This document shows positions 9,115 through 23,196 of a DNA stretch of 64,000 nucleotides, piece by piece; position 1 is the stretch's first letter, and each line of letters opens with the position of its first letter. A program made the translations under genes and the position numbers. The stretch comes from Erwinia sp. E602 (GTDB lineage Bacteria; Pseudomonadota; Gammaproteobacteria; Enterobacterales; Enterobacteriaceae): the NCBI RefSeq assembly GCF_018141005.1, contig NZ_CP046582.1, forward strand, positions 310,001 through 374,000, in the 5' to 3' direction. Below the pieces are notes generated by a model. The model worked only from the letters and a program-made list of their open reading frames with translations, was not told where the DNA came from and made no database searches.

Positions 9115-10803
9115 TTACGCCTTCAGCCAGTAATATTCCCAGGGCGCCAGCAGCATCGGTAGCGTGCCGTCAATGCGACTCCCGCCCGCCACGTCCTGCC
9201 AGTCACGCTCTTCCGGTAACGGGTAGCTCACCGTTTCCGCACTCAGATTAAACACGCACAGCAGCCGCCCGGCCGCAGCCGCGCCGCCGCGCCACAGCAC
9301 CAGCAGCCGTTCATCGGCCTCACACACCTGCAGCGGGCTGTCCGGGTGGAAGGCGGGCTGGCGCATCCGTGCCTGAATCAGGGCGCGCAGCGCGTGAAAG
9401 GTGCGATGGCGCAGCGAGCCATCGTCGGCCAGCGCCTGCTCAATCTCTGCGAGATCATACTTCTGGCGGTTAATCGCCCGCGCGTAGCCGGCGGCGGTCA
9501 CCCCTTCGCGGTCGTTGCGCGAGCCGAGCAGGCTCTGAATATAGACGGCCGGCACGCCGGGGAAGGCCAGCAGCAGCGCGTGCGACAGCATAAAGCGCCG
9601 CAGCCGCCGATCGTCATCGTCCGCCTGCTGATTCAGTGCGTCCATCCAGGTGACGTTGACCTCATACGGGCTGGTGCTGCCGTCCGGGTTATTTTTCCAC
9701 GACACCAGCGCGCCCTCGGCGGCCAGATCGCGCACCAGCGTGACGATCTCCTCTTCGGGCAGGATGCCGCGCAGCGGGTTGAGGCCGATGCCGTCGTGGG
9801 AGGCAAGAAAGTTAAAGAAGGTGGTCGGGCTGCTGCCGGGCGTCAGGGTGGCGGCCCACTTGCCCAGCACGGTCGATGAGCCGGTGTGGATGGCGTGCAG
9901 TACCAGCGGCGGCAGCGAGAACTGATAGACCATCTGTGCTTCGTCGTCGCCGTTGCCGAAGTAGCGGATATTGTCCTGATGCGGCACGTTGGTTTCGGTG
10001 ACGATCGCCGTGCCGGGGGCCACCTCATCGGCGATAGCGCGAAACAGCTTCACCAGCAGATGAGTTTTCTCCAGGTGGATGCAGGTGGTGCCGGGGGTTT
10101 TCCACATATAGCCGACGGCGTCCAGCCGCACGTAGTCGGCCCCTTTCTGCAGGTAGTCGAGCAGCACGCCGGCCATCTTCAGCAATACCGCGCCGCTGGC
10201 AAAGTTCAGGTCGACCTGATCGCTGCTGAAGGTGGTCCACAGCAGGCGGGTTTCGCCGCTCTGCAGGGTAAACTGAGTCAGCAGCGGCGAGGTGCGCGGA
10301 CGGATCACCGCGCTGAGATCGGCGTTCGGCGGCATGCTGATAAAGAAGTCGTCCCAGCCCGGCTCCTGGGCCAGGTAGTGCTTAAACCACGCGCCGTGCG
10401 CCGACATATGGTTGCAGACAAAATCGAACATCATCCGGGTATGGCGATGCAGTTCAGCAATATCCGCCCAGCCGCCGTAGGGCGGGTTAACCTGGTGGTA
10501 GTCGACAACTGAGAAGCCGTCGTCCGCCGACCAGGGATAGAACGGCAGCAGGTGCAGCAGCGTAAAGCTGTCCTGCAGGTGCTGCTGGCGGAAGCGGTTA
10601 AAGGTGCGCAGGGTTGGCACGCCCTCCTCGCGGAACTGATCGGCGTAGCTGATTAACACCACGTCCTGCTCGTCCCAGTGCGGCTTGCGCTGATGTTCGA
10701 TACCTTCGCGGGCATCATTAATGGCTTTCAGCAGCTGCTGCCGATGGCTGACGGAGAGGGTGGTGCCGTAGATCTGGTCGAGCAGGGCGGTAATGCGTTG
10801 CAT
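9115..10803 (-). CDS. Sucrose-phosphorylase-family glycoside phosphorylase (GH13_18)
   Basis: 562-residue cytoplasmic enzyme resembling E. coli YcjM (glucosylglycerate phosphorylase) and sucrose phosphorylases, which split a glucoside with phosphate to glucose-1-phosphate. The family signature PFYPWSADDGFSVVDY is at ~88-103. Expected catalytic residues are nucleophile Asp228 (YVRLDAVGYMW), acid/base Glu270 (IVTETNVPH) and Asp337 (LASHDGIG). There is no signal peptide. The ribosome-binding site before ATG 10803 is poor. The gene is alone, without a sugar transporter or regulator beside it, and sits where E. coli has feoABC. Glucosylglycerate or another compatible-solute glucoside is as plausible a substrate as sucrose; sequence alone does not decide. 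A pentanucleotide repeat lies 73 bases upstream. Confidence 0.88.
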   Translation of the reverse strand: MQRITALLDQIYGTTLSVSHRQQLLKAINDAREGIEHQRKPHWDEQDVVLISYADQFREEGVPTLRTFNRFRQQHLQDSFTLLHLLPFYPWSADDGFSVVDYHQVNPPYGGWADIAELHRHTRMMFDFVCNHMSAHGAWFKHYLAQEPGWDDFFISMPPNADLSAVIRPRTSPLLTQFTLQSGETRLLWTTFSSDQVDLNFASGAVLLKMAGVLLDYLQKGADYVRLDAVGYMWKTPGTTCIHLEKTHLLVKLFRAIADEVAPGTAIVTETNVPHQDNIRYFGNGDDEAQMVYQFSLPPLVLHAIHTGSSTVLGKWAATLTPGSSPTTFFNFLASHDGIGLNPLRGILPEEEIVTLVRDLAAEGALVSWKNNPDGSTSPYEVNVTWMDALNQQADDDDRRLRRFMLSHALLLAFPGVPAVYIQSLLGSRNDREGVTAAGYARAINRQKYDLAEIEQALADDGSLRHRTFHALRALIQARMRQPAFHPDSPLQVCEADERLLVLWRGGAAAAGRLLCVFNLSAETVSYPLPEERDWQDVAGGSRIDGTLPMLLAPWEYYWLKA

Positions 10804-10876
10804 AGTCTGTGAACCGGCCTGAAGAGTGCGTAGGTTGATTTCACTGTAGTCTCTGGGGGAAAAATCGCCAATCTGG

Positions 10877-10924
10877 CAGAACAGAACAGAACAGAACAGA
10901 ACAGAACAGAACAGAACAGAACAG
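10877..10924. repeat. Tandem repeat, nine copies of CAGAA plus a partial unit
   Basis: Nine exact 5-bp units (10877-10921) and a partial CAG lie in the 365-base gap between the GH13 gene and yhgF, upstream of the GH13 start codon on its coding strand. Pentamer tracts change length by slipped-strand mispairing. Apart from this tract and the stem-loop at 11101-11127 the gap shows no gene. Confidence 0.95.
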
Positions 10925-11100
10925 GGGCGATAACGACCGCTCTGACCTGAAGCGTTGAATCACAGCGGTAAACGCACATCATGGATATGACAGATATCAC
11001 TGTTCAGGCCGGCCATCGCGGCAAAGCAGCGGGGTAATTCAGCTGAGTGGCTGAGAAAAGTCAGCGGCAGCAGAGTGACAAGCGATAAGTGAGAAGTGAT

Positions 11101-11127
11101 AAGGGCGGATCCTGCGATCCGCCCTTT
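11101..11127 (-). terminator. Stem-loop terminator after yhgF
   Basis: AAGGGCGGATC (11101-11111) pairs with GATCCGCCCTT (11116-11126) over an 11-bp stem with a 4-base loop. It lies 42 bases downstream of the yhgF stop. On the minus strand only a short T-rich stretch follows, so efficiency is uncertain. Confidence 0.6.
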
Positions 11128-11168
11128 CTGGCAGCGATCAGATAAGCGGTGATCTTACCTGAACGGGC

Positions 11169-13499
<2,331 letters not shown>

Positions 13500-13613
13500 G
13501 ATGTTCTTTTATGGCTTAACAAACAGGGCATCAGTTATACGGATTACAGCGCGGTATTTCCAGCGGCGGGGGTGTTGGATGCGGCACGGCGCGCGTGCTT
13601 TAAGAATCTTTAA

Positions 13614-13659
13614 CCCGGCAGCGTGCATTGACGGGAAATTTCTTTCCTGTGCTGCCGGG
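13614..13659 (-). terminator. Hairpin between greB and yhgF
   Basis: CCCGGCAGC (13614-13622) pairs exactly with GCTGCCGGG (13651-13659) around a 28-base loop that itself contains a GGAAAT/ATTTCC-like dyad. It lies just after the greB stop on the minus strand. There is no T-run, so it may be an attenuating or RNA-stabilising structure rather than a strong terminator. Confidence 0.4.
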
Positions 13660-13684
13660 TCTCTGCAGTGTGTTTCAGCACGCT

Positions 13685-14164
13685 TTACGCAGGTTTGCTA
13701 TAGGTGATCTCATTGACATACCACAGCGCCTCACCCAGCGGCGTATGCACGGTAGCGGCATCGCCGACCTCTTTCTTCAGCAGCGCGCGCGCCATCGGTG
13801 AATCGATGGAGATATAGTCGTTGCGGCCGAAGATCTCGTCGTAGCCGACGATGCGGAAGCGCTTGATCTCGCCGTCGTCGTTCTCCACCTCTACCCAGGC
13901 ACCGAAGAACACCTTGCCGTCCTGCTGCGGCGAGTAGTCAACGATGCGCAGCTGCTCGAGGCATTTGGTCAGGTAGCGCACCCGGCGGTCGATTTCGCGC
14001 AGGCGCTTTTTGTTGTACTGGTAGTCGGCGTTTTCGCTGCGGTCGCCGAGGCTGGCGGCCCAGGTGACTTTTTTGGTCACGTCCGGGCGCTCCTCGCGCC
14101 ACAGAAAATCCAGCTCCTGCTTCAGCAGGTCGTAGCCTTCACGGGTGATCAGTTTGGTTTTCAT
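13685..14164 (-). CDS. greB: Transcript cleavage factor GreB
   Basis: 159 residues. GreB enters the RNA polymerase secondary channel and stimulates cleavage of backtracked transcripts. The N-terminal coiled coil (~1-75) ends in the acidic tip segment DRSENADYQY that coordinates the catalytic magnesium, and the C-terminal FKBP-like domain follows. Arg/Lys-rich residues on the coiled coil favour GreB over GreA. The gene is divergent from ompR, as in E. coli. Confidence 0.96.
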   Translation of the reverse strand: MKTKLITREGYDLLKQELDFLWREERPDVTKKVTWAASLGDRSENADYQYNKKRLREIDRRVRYLTKCLEQLRIVDYSPQQDGKVFFGAWVEVENDDGEIKRFRIVGYDEIFGRNDYISIDSPMARALLKKEVGDAATVHTPLGEALWYVNEITYSKPA

Positions 14165-14468
14165 GGTTAAGCCGGGGTTGCCTCGGGTAAGGCGCTATTC
14201 TGTGATGAAGGGGGGCGGGATGCAAATGACGTAATAGACCGTGCGGTAGGGCGCTGTCAGAAGTGTGCTTACTCTCTGTTTGTGATGGCGAATTCATCCT
14301 CTTTGCCCCTTGTCAGGGTGCGCTTGTGAGGGAGGATCGCAAGATAAACCCCTGTTTAATATGCTTTGTAACAATTTCGGCTACAATATAAACCATTATT
14401 GACTGTTACATTCAGGCATCTTTTTTAAAAATACCAGCACGGGCAATAGCGCCTTTGGGAGTAACGAA
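14165..14468. promoter_or_regulatory. greB-ompR divergent regulatory region
   Basis: This 304-base gap holds the promoters of greB and of ompR-envZ. The ompR side is AT-rich (14340-14440), with a TACAAT -10-like hexamer near 14382 and a TTGACT hexamer near 14399. A TGTGA half-site at 14281 resembles one half of a CRP site, but the other half does not match. A GGGAG lies 7 bases before the ompR ATG. No small gene was recognised. Confidence 0.4.
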
Positions 14469-16566
<2,098 letters not shown>

Positions 16567-16575
16567 CAAACGTCC

Positions 16576-18195
16576 TCAGAGTTTCGGGCCCGCCTTCACC
16601 AGCGCGGCACCCGCTGCGGTATCGGTAAATTTTTCAAAGTTGGCGATAAAGCGCTGCGCCAGATCCTGCGCCTTCGTTTGCCACTCCGACCCGTTAGCGT
16701 AGCTGTTACGCGGATCCAGCAGCTGACCGTCTACGCCGCTGACCTGCAGTGGCATCGCCAGGTTAAACACCGGCAGCGTTACCGTCTCCGCCTCGTTAAG
16801 TTCGCCGCTGAGAATGGCGTTGATGATGTTGCGGGTATCCTGCAGCGAAAACCGTTTACCGCTGCCGTTCCAGCCGGTATTCACCAGCCACGCCTGCGCG
16901 CCGGCGGCCTGCATACGTTTTACCAGCACCTCGGCGTACTGCGTCGGGTGCAGGGTGAGGAACGCCGCGCCAAAGCAGGCGGAGAAGGTTGGCGTCGGTT
17001 CGGTGACGCCGCGCTCGGTGCCGGCCAGCTTGGCGGTAAAGCCGGACAGAAAGTGGTACTGCGTTTGTGCCGGGGTCAGCCGTGACACCGGCGGCAGCAC
17101 GCCAAAGGCGTCAGCGGTGAGGAAGATCACGGTTTTCGCGTGACCCGCTTTCGAGACCGGCTTAACGATATTTTCAATATGATTAATCGGGTAAGAAACC
17201 CGGGTATTTTCGGTCCTGCTGCCGTCGGCGTAATCCACCGAGCCGTCCGCGCGCACCACTACGTTCTCCAGCAGCGCGTCGCGGCGTATGGCGTGATAAA
17301 TCTCCGGCTCGGCCTGTGCGGAGAGGTTAATGGTTTTAGCGTAGCAGCCGCCTTCAAAGTTAAACACGCCGTCGTTATCCCAGCCGTGCTCGTCATCGCC
17401 AATCAGCTGGCGCTGCGGATCGGTCGAGAGGGTGGTCTTGCCGGTCCCTGAAAGCCCGAAGAATATCGCCACGTCGCCCTGTTTCCCCACGTTGGCCGAG
17501 CAGTGCATGGATGCGATCCCCTTCAACGGCAGCAGGGTGTTCATGATCGAGAACAGGCCCTTCTTCATTTCGCCGCCGTACCAGCTGCCGCCGATCAGCT
17601 GCATACGCTCGGTCAGGTTAAACGCGACAAAATTTTCCGAGTTCAGCCCCTGCTCCTGCCAGTGCGGATTGGTACATTTTGCGCCGTTCATCACCACGAA
17701 GTCCGGGGTAAAACAGGAGAGCGACGCGTCGTCCGGCCGGATAAACATGTTCTTGACGAAGTGCGCCTGCCAGGCAACCTCGGTAATAAAACGCACGCAC
17801 AGGCGGGTATCCGGGTTAGCGCCGCACCAGGCGTCGACCACAAACAGCCGCTTGCCGGAGAGCTGGCGGCTAACCAGCTCCTTCAGCGCATGCCAGGTCT
17901 CCGGCGTCAGCGGCTGGTTATCATTTTTACCGGTGCCCTGGTCGCTCCACCACAGCATGTCGCGGGTGGTCTCGTCACGCACCAGATACTTATCTTTTGG
18001 CGAACGGCCGGTAAAGACGCCGGTATCGACGGCAACGGCCCCGGAGTCGGTCACCGTACCGCGCTCGTAACCGGTCAGCCCGGGGCGGGTCTCTTCCTTA
18101 AACAGCAGGTCGTAATCGGGGTTATGGATTACCTCAGTCGTGGCGGTAATACCATAAGTAGCAAGCTCCCCGGAAGTCAGGCTGTATACGCTCAT
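16576..18195 (-). CDS. pckA: Phosphoenolpyruvate carboxykinase (ATP)
   Basis: First step of gluconeogenesis: oxaloacetate + ATP to phosphoenolpyruvate + CO2 + ADP. The ATG at 18195 gives 539 residues (E. coli 540) and has AAAGGAG 7 bases upstream; the frame opens 11 codons earlier at an unsupported start. The P-loop [13 protein letters not shown], the kinase-2-type block GDDEHGWD and the family motif [17 protein letters not shown] are visible. It is convergent with envZ, as in E. coli. Upstream, yhgE of E. coli is missing and hslO follows after a long non-coding gap. Confidence 0.98.
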   Translation of the reverse strand: MSVYSLTSGELATYGITATTEVIHNPDYDLLFKEETRPGLTGYERGTVTDSGAVAVDTGVFTGRSPKDKYLVRDETTRDMLWWSDQGTGKNDNQPLTPETWHALKELVSRQLSGKRLFVVDAWCGANPDTRLCVRFITEVAWQAHFVKNMFIRPDDASLSCFTPDFVVMNGAKCTNPHWQEQGLNSENFVAFNLTERMQLIGGSWYGGEMKKGLFSIMNTLLPLKGIASMHCSANVGKQGDVAIFFGLSGTGKTTLSTDPQRQLIGDDEHGWDNDGVFNFEGGCYAKTINLSAQAEPEIYHAIRRDALLENVVVRADGSVDYADGSRTENTRVSYPINHIENIVKPVSKAGHAKTVIFLTADAFGVLPPVSRLTPAQTQYHFLSGFTAKLAGTERGVTEPTPTFSACFGAAFLTLHPTQYAEVLVKRMQAAGAQAWLVNTGWNGSGKRFSLQDTRNIINAILSGELNEAETVTLPVFNLAMPLQVSGVDGQLLDPRNSYANGSEWQTKAQDLAQRFIANFEKFTDTAAGAALVKAGPKL

Positions 18196-18643
18196 AACGG
18201 CTCCTTTGGTGGTGTGCTGCAACAACATAAATGGCGTGTTTCTGGATGAATAGCGATTAAATCCGCAGGTTTCGGTCAGGGCAGGATAAAAATCGGCTGG
18301 AGAGATCGCGCGCAGTGTACACCTGCTACGAGTAAGGGAAAGGGGTAAAAGGTAAAAGTGAGAGGCCGTACGTTATTCGTCCGTTCGGATTGCAGGATGC
18401 CGCAGGAGTCGTGTCAGAAGATGCGGTATTGCGGCGACTCAGGGGAATATGAGCCACTTCCCGGCGCGAGCGGGGCACCTGAACAGCACGACTGCGCAGG
18501 AGAAAACAGGGAAAGCCCGGTTGGTAAAATGATTCAGGCCATCGGGGAGTCTGGCAGGATAGAAATAGACCGCCGCTGAAGTCGCCACTACCGGGCCCTC
18601 AGTTGAGGGCCCGGTAGTGGCGCGGGCGCAATGCCGCTATAAA
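18196..18643. other. Non-coding gap between pckA and hslO
   Basis: 448 bases without a credible gene; a 73-codon frame at 18358-18579 has no family look or Shine-Dalgarno. The pckA promoter must lie at its left end. GAGTCG/CGACTC arms near 18406-18441 and the 40-bp palindrome at 18583-18622 are the only structure seen. In E. coli yhgE occupies this junction. Confidence 0.6.
18583..18622. repeat. Perfect 40-bp palindrome downstream of hslO
   Basis: Two exact 19-base arms flank a 2-base centre (GT). It starts 22 bases after the hslO stop on the minus strand. The RNA form would be a very stable GC-rich hairpin, but no T-run follows in either direction. It may end or protect the hslRO transcript. 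Confidence 0.85.
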
Positions 18644-19522
18644 TCAGTGAACCTGTTGGTCCGCTGCCGCCGACCCGCTGCGGATGGCCGCAATATCCAC
18701 CGCGTCGAAAACATAGTGGCTGCCGCAGTAGTCACAGTGCATATCAATATTGCCATCTTCCGCCAGGATCTCGTCGACTTCGTGCTGCGGCAGGGTGCTC
18801 AGTACATCGGCGCAGCGCTCGCGCGAGCAGGTGCACTTAAAGCAAACCGGCTGCGGATCGTACACCGTCACCTCTTCCTGATGGTAGAGACGCCACAGGA
18901 CTTCGGTGGCCGGCAGGCCGAGCAGCTCTTCGGTTTTCAGGGTTTCGGTCAGGGTGGCGAGGTGGCTGAAATCGTCCATCTGGCTGTCCTGGGCCGGCAG
19001 CACCTGCAGCAGTACGCCGCCCGCGCCCGGCTGGCCGTCGGCCTCACCGGTGTGGATAAACAGCCGGGTTGGCAGCTGCTCGGAGCGCATAAAGTAATCT
19101 TCCAGACAGGCGGCCAGCGTGTCGCCTTCCAGACCGACTACGCCCTGATAGCGCTCACCCTCTTTCGGCGAAATGGTGATGATCAGGTAGCCGTTGCCGA
19201 CCAGCTGTTTCAGGCTGCTGCCGTCGGCGATCTCGCCCTGCACGCGCGCCACGCCGCGCATCTCCTGCTGATTGTTACCGTTAATTACCGCCAGATTCAG
19301 CGGGCCGTCACCCTGCAGCTGTACGGTGATATCACCGTCAAACTTCAGCGTGGCGGTCAGCAGGCTGGTGGCCACCAGCAGCTCACCGAGGATCTGCTGC
19401 ACCGGTTGCGGGTAGTCGTGCCCGGCGGTGATTTCGCGCCAGGTCTGGGAAACGTTGACCAGTTCGCCGCGCACGGCGTGGTTTTCAAACAGGTAACGGT
19501 GCATCTGATCTTGCTGGGACAT
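18644..19522 (-). CDS. hslO: Redox-regulated chaperone Hsp33
   Basis: 292-residue cytoplasmic holdase that is activated when oxidants release its zinc and form disulfides. The C-terminal switch shows the four-cysteine zinc site as a CxC (in KCTCSRERC) and a CxxC (HCDYCGSH) about 30 residues later. The N-terminal ~230 residues form the substrate-binding domain. It lies 30 bases downstream of hslR on the same strand, forming the conserved hslRO unit. Confidence 0.97.
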   Translation of the reverse strand: MSQQDQMHRYLFENHAVRGELVNVSQTWREITAGHDYPQPVQQILGELLVATSLLTATLKFDGDITVQLQGDGPLNLAVINGNNQQEMRGVARVQGEIADGSSLKQLVGNGYLIITISPKEGERYQGVVGLEGDTLAACLEDYFMRSEQLPTRLFIHTGEADGQPGAGGVLLQVLPAQDSQMDDFSHLATLTETLKTEELLGLPATEVLWRLYHQEEVTVYDPQPVCFKCTCSRERCADVLSTLPQHEVDEILAEDGNIDMHCDYCGSHYVFDAVDIAAIRSGSAAADQQVH

Positions 19523-19552
19523 AGCTTATTCTCTCGTTGTGGCGGGCCGGGG

Positions 19553-19960
19553 TTACTCAGCACCCTCGCCGGAATTTTTAAATTTCATCAGGTCGCGACG
19601 CTCTTTTTTATCCGGGCGGCGGTCGGGGTGCGGCATGCTCAGCGCATTCAGCTTACGCGCCAGCGCCACCTTTTCGCGCTTCTCAATGCTCTGCGCGGTT
19701 TCCAGGTAGAGCAGCTGGGCGTCGCCAGCCGGGCCGCGTTTGTCGCTGACGGCCTGGATCACTACCGTGCGCTCGTCGTTTCCCTGACGCAGCGTCAGTT
19801 CGGCACCGCTCTCTACCAGTTTGCTCGGCTTACCGCGCTGGCCGTTATAGTGAACCTTGCCGCCCTCGATCATTTCGCGGGCGATGGCGCGGGTTTTATA
19901 GAAGCGCGCCGCCCACAGCCATTTATCAAGACGGACCCCGTCAGTGGGTTTTTCTTTCAT
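19553..19960 (-). CDS. hslR: Ribosome-associated heat shock protein Hsp15
   Basis: 135 residues. Hsp15 binds 50S subunits that carry a stalled nascent chain and helps recycle them. The S4-type RNA-binding domain occupies ~8-70 (VRLDKWLWAARFYKTRAIA), and the tail is basic (RKLNALSMPHPDRRPDKKERR). It precedes hslO. The yrfG phosphatase gene that lies between igaA and hslR in E. coli is absent here. Confidence 0.95.
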   Translation of the reverse strand: MKEKPTDGVRLDKWLWAARFYKTRAIAREMIEGGKVHYNGQRGKPSKLVESGAELTLRQGNDERTVVIQAVSDKRGPAGDAQLLYLETAQSIEKREKVALARKLNALSMPHPDRRPDKKERRDLMKFKNSGEGAE

Positions 19961-20093
19961 CGTGGCTCCTTGGGAATACCCCTATATGTGGGCACCCTGG
20001 GTGCTTTCAAGTCAGCGAAGGGATCGCCGCAGGAGGTATCGGGTCGGTGAAGTCAGATTAGACTTAAAAATAGCACAAACTGTACAGGGCCTG

Positions 20094-22226
20094 TCACGGG
20101 CGGATGGCCTTGATATCGCCCAGCGAGTGGCTGAAGCACTTATCGTAGTACTGCTGGATAGCCAGCAGGCGTTGACGATTGCGCTGAATACGCAGCAGGG
20201 CCAGCAGCGTGTTGAGGATAAAACCTGTCAGCAGCACCAGCAACAGCAGGCTGGTGCCCAGATAACGCCACAGAGTCGTGACGTCGGGTTCGCTGTGCAG
20301 CACCACGTGTCGGGTGCCGTTGGCATCGGTGGTGATACCGGTGACGATGCCGGAAACGTTGAAAGGCGTATGCAGCATCATGCCGGCCAGCCGCTGCAGC
20401 GCCGGCCACTGGTCCGGCGCGTTGTAGTCAAACAGTGATACCGGCGGGGCTGGCTGGCTGACCAGCTGACGACCTTCGTCGCTGATCAGCAAAAAACCGC
20501 CCGGCGGCGGGCTGTTCAGCGCCTCGGCAGCCCGGCGCGTTTCGCGATAGAAGAAGGTGGCGGTGGCGGTGTTGACCAGATTTTCCAGTGCGTCGGCGCT
20601 GACCGGACGCAGAATCACGTTAGTGCCGTTCAGCGCCCCGGAGTCCGCGCGGCGTACCAGCGTCGGCCAGTCTTTGGCGCTGCCGAGGTTGACCAGCGCG
20701 TTTTTCAGCCGGACGCAATCCTGCTCCTGGCTGCACAGCGCCTGAGTTTTCTGCACAATATCCGAAAAGTCATCCAGCAGGATCATCCCGGCCTTCTGAA
20801 TGGCGCTGGCCAGCTGCGGGTTCAGCTTGGCATCGCCGCCGGTTTGCGGGTGCAGCTGCTGGCTGATGGCGTCCACCAGTGCGGTGGCCTTATCGATCAC
20901 TTCTGACTGCGGCAGCGGCAGCGGCACGGCGTTATTCCAGTACACCGCAGAACAGTCGAACGGCATAAACGCGTAGTTTCGGTTGCCCTGATAAATGGCC
21001 GGTACTGAACACATCCCGGTACCTTTTACCCGCAGGCTGTCGCCGACGCGCAGGTGGGCTTTTTCCAGCTCGCTGACCTGGCTGACCTGCAGGCTTTCGG
21101 TGCCCTTAATCCACGCCAGGCTGATTTTCCACGGCATGCTGAGGGGAACCCAGCTCATCAGCAGCGCCAGCACCAGCAGGCAACCGGCCGCCAGCACCAC
21201 GTTTTTGCGCCAGCGCTGCAGGGGAAAATTACGCACTTCATCCTGCAGCGACAGGAAGCGCCCCTGGCGCACTACGTGGCGGCTGAGGTAGAGATCGATT
21301 TCTGTGGTCTGGCCGAGATCCTGGGTGACGTAGTTCTGCCAGTGCGGCGGATAGATCAGATCGATGATGCCCAGCGAGATCGAACTGGCCTGGCCCTGGT
21401 TCGATTCACCAAACAGCCCCCAGCGTTTCGGCGTGCCGCGCAGGCAGTGGATATCACGCAGTGCCTTGCTGGCGGGCGGGCGATAGAGGAACCAGCAGCT
21501 GACCAGCACCATGCTGACGCCGGCCAGCACCAGCCACGGCATTAGCACCAGCGGTCCGGTCAGGGCAACGAAGAACAGCAGCAGGGCCACGCCGATCACC
21601 AGCGCCTCACGCGTGCCGTCCGGGCGGTTCAGCGCGTACTCTTCCGCACTCTCTTTACGCACGCGCAGCAGCTCAACGTTTTCCCTCTCTTCCTGGCGGA
21701 TTGAGGCGTTTTGTCCGCTGACGCGCAGGGCGCTGCTGAGCACCGGGGGCTCCCAGCGGTATTCGTCAAGCGTATGGCCGTTCAGGGAGATAACTAATGG
21801 CACGCTTTGCGTTTTAATCAGCTCGACGAAGTTCTCTTCGGCAATGAACTGCTCCCACTGCGCGGGCAGATGCACCTCAACTTCATCAAGGTAGTAGCGC
21901 CACTTATGCGGTTCGTCGGTCGACAGACCGTAGCGGGTGATGGCCCGAGTGACCGGGTAAACGTTGTTGCTTTGTGACGTTAGGGCGAGCTGCTGCGGCG
22001 AGCTGCTGGATCCTGACGGGATCGTACCGCTACGATGGCGCGCCAGCGCGGACAGATAGCGTTCAACCGCCGCACGCTCTGTGCTGTTCAGCTTGCGATT
22101 GGGGGGGCTGATAAACGGCAGGGGTTTAGCAAAAGGCGGGCGATGGCGCATGGCGAACCAGAACAGGCAGCCGGCCACGACGAAGCCGGCCAGCATTACA
22201 GCCAGGATGATGACCACTGTGCTCAT
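20094..22226 (-). CDS. igaA: Inner-membrane Rcs inhibitor IgaA
   Basis: 710 residues (E. coli/Salmonella ~711). IgaA holds the Rcs phosphorelay in check by contacting RcsD; its loss is usually lethal when Rcs is intact. Hydrophobic segments lie at ~5-27, ~205-250 (two helices), ~340-362 and ~655-680, with a large periplasmic part between the last two. It is divergent from nudE across a 400-base gap. Downstream yrfG is missing, so hslR follows after 133 bases. Confidence 0.95.
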   Translation of the reverse strand: MSTVVIILAVMLAGFVVAGCLFWFAMRHRPPFAKPLPFISPPNRKLNSTERAAVERYLSALARHRSGTIPSGSSSSPQQLALTSQSNNVYPVTRAITRYGLSTDEPHKWRYYLDEVEVHLPAQWEQFIAEENFVELIKTQSVPLVISLNGHTLDEYRWEPPVLSSALRVSGQNASIRQEERENVELLRVRKESAEEYALNRPDGTREALVIGVALLLFFVALTGPLVLMPWLVLAGVSMVLVSCWFLYRPPASKALRDIHCLRGTPKRWGLFGESNQGQASSISLGIIDLIYPPHWQNYVTQDLGQTTEIDLYLSRHVVRQGRFLSLQDEVRNFPLQRWRKNVVLAAGCLLVLALLMSWVPLSMPWKISLAWIKGTESLQVSQVSELEKAHLRVGDSLRVKGTGMCSVPAIYQGNRNYAFMPFDCSAVYWNNAVPLPLPQSEVIDKATALVDAISQQLHPQTGGDAKLNPQLASAIQKAGMILLDDFSDIVQKTQALCSQEQDCVRLKNALVNLGSAKDWPTLVRRADSGALNGTNVILRPVSADALENLVNTATATFFYRETRRAAEALNSPPPGGFLLISDEGRQLVSQPAPPVSLFDYNAPDQWPALQRLAGMMLHTPFNVSGIVTGITTDANGTRHVVLHSEPDVTTLWRYLGTSLLLLVLLTGFILNTLLALLRIQRNRQRLLAIQQYYDKCFSHSLGDIKAIRP

Positions 22227-22626
22227 GCTTCCCTCATTTCCGCCACGATTCCCCTGTCACCGTTCTCGCGTAAGACTCTCGTCATGCCCTGACCAATTGT
22301 GGCGAGTTTGCGCCGTGCTTGCAATCAGCAATAAATGGAAAAAGAGTAATAAAAATCATAGCGTTATAATGTTTGTATTCGATGCCCGTCCTGAATGGTA
22401 CCCGGAATTTCTCATGAAGAATATCGGCATAATCCTATTTATCTGTGGGTGGCTTGACTTGCATTAAAAGAATTTCCTTATGTTTACAATGATTTGTTAT
22501 AAATAGGTGAAATGATTCATGCGATGATTGGATTCCTGCGGTGGCTGCCGCACAATGAACGTTAATACGGTCAGTTCTCGCTGTCGACGCGGGTACCGGC
22601 GCTTACTTCGGTTATATCCTGGGGCC
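22227..22626. promoter_or_regulatory. igaA-nudE divergent intergenic region
   Basis: 400 bases without a credible gene. The stretch 22320-22510 is strongly AT-rich compared with its surroundings and holds several promoter-like hexamers: TATAAT near 22366 and TTGACT near 22455 on the plus strand. No terminator or known riboswitch shape was seen. It should contain the promoters for both genes. Confidence 0.4.
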
Positions 22627-23196
22627 ATGATGACCAGACAATTACAAAAACCTGACATCCTCAAGGTCGAGACGGTGGCGCAATCGCGGTTGTTTACCGT
22701 TGAAGCGGTGGATCTTGCCTTCAGCAACGGCGCACGCCGGGTCTATGAACGGATGCGCCCGTCCGATCGTGAAGCGGTGATGATTGTGCCGATCGTTGAC
22801 GATCACCTGATCCTGATTCAGGAGTACGCGGTGGGGCTGGAGTGCTACGAGCTGGGCTTCCCTAAAGGGTTGATCGACCCGGGTGAAACCCCGTTTGAAG
22901 CCGCGAACCGTGAGCTGAAAGAAGAGGCCGGTTTTGGGGCAGAGCAGCTGGAAAGTCTCGGCAGGCTGACCATGGCCCCCTCCTATTTCTCCAGCAAGAT
23001 GAATATCGTGGTGGCGGAAGGGTTATATCCGGAACAGCTTGAAGGAGATGAACCGGAGCCGCTGCCGCAGCTGCGCTGGCCGCTTAACAACCTGCTGGCG
23101 CTGCTTGATGAGCCGGATTTCCGCGAAGCGCGTAACGTCAGCGCGCTGTTTCTGGTGCGTGAATGGCTGGTGAAGCAGGGGCGTATAGCGTACTGA
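22627..23196 (+). CDS. nudE: ADP compounds hydrolase NudE (Nudix)
   Basis: 189 residues from ATG 22627 (E. coli NudE 186); the open frame extends upstream without similarity. NudE hydrolyses Ap3A, ADP-ribose and NADH. A complete Nudix box is present: G-x5-E-x7-RELKEEAGF in the segment starting GLIDPGE. The C-terminal SALFLVREWL region matches the family. It is convergent with mrcA and has no clear terminator of its own. Confidence 0.96.
   Translation: MMTRQLQKPDILKVETVAQSRLFTVEAVDLAFSNGARRVYERMRPSDREAVMIVPIVDDHLILIQEYAVGLECYELGFPKGLIDPGETPFEAANRELKEEAGFGAEQLESLGRLTMAPSYFSSKMNIVVAEGLYPEQLEGDEPEPLPQLRWPLNNLLALLDEPDFREARNVSALFLVREWLVKQGRIAY

Noticed and set aside
10728..11000. 90-codon minus-strand frame running through the CAGAA repeats
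   Set aside because: It owes its length to the repeat, has no ribosome-binding site and overlaps the GH13 gene in another frame.
14281..14297. CRP site upstream of ompR
   Set aside because: TGTGA is present, but the facing half is ATTCA at the required spacing instead of TCACA.
18358..18579. 73-codon plus-strand frame in the pckA-hslO gap
   Set aside because: No Shine-Dalgarno sequence, odd composition and no recognisable domain.
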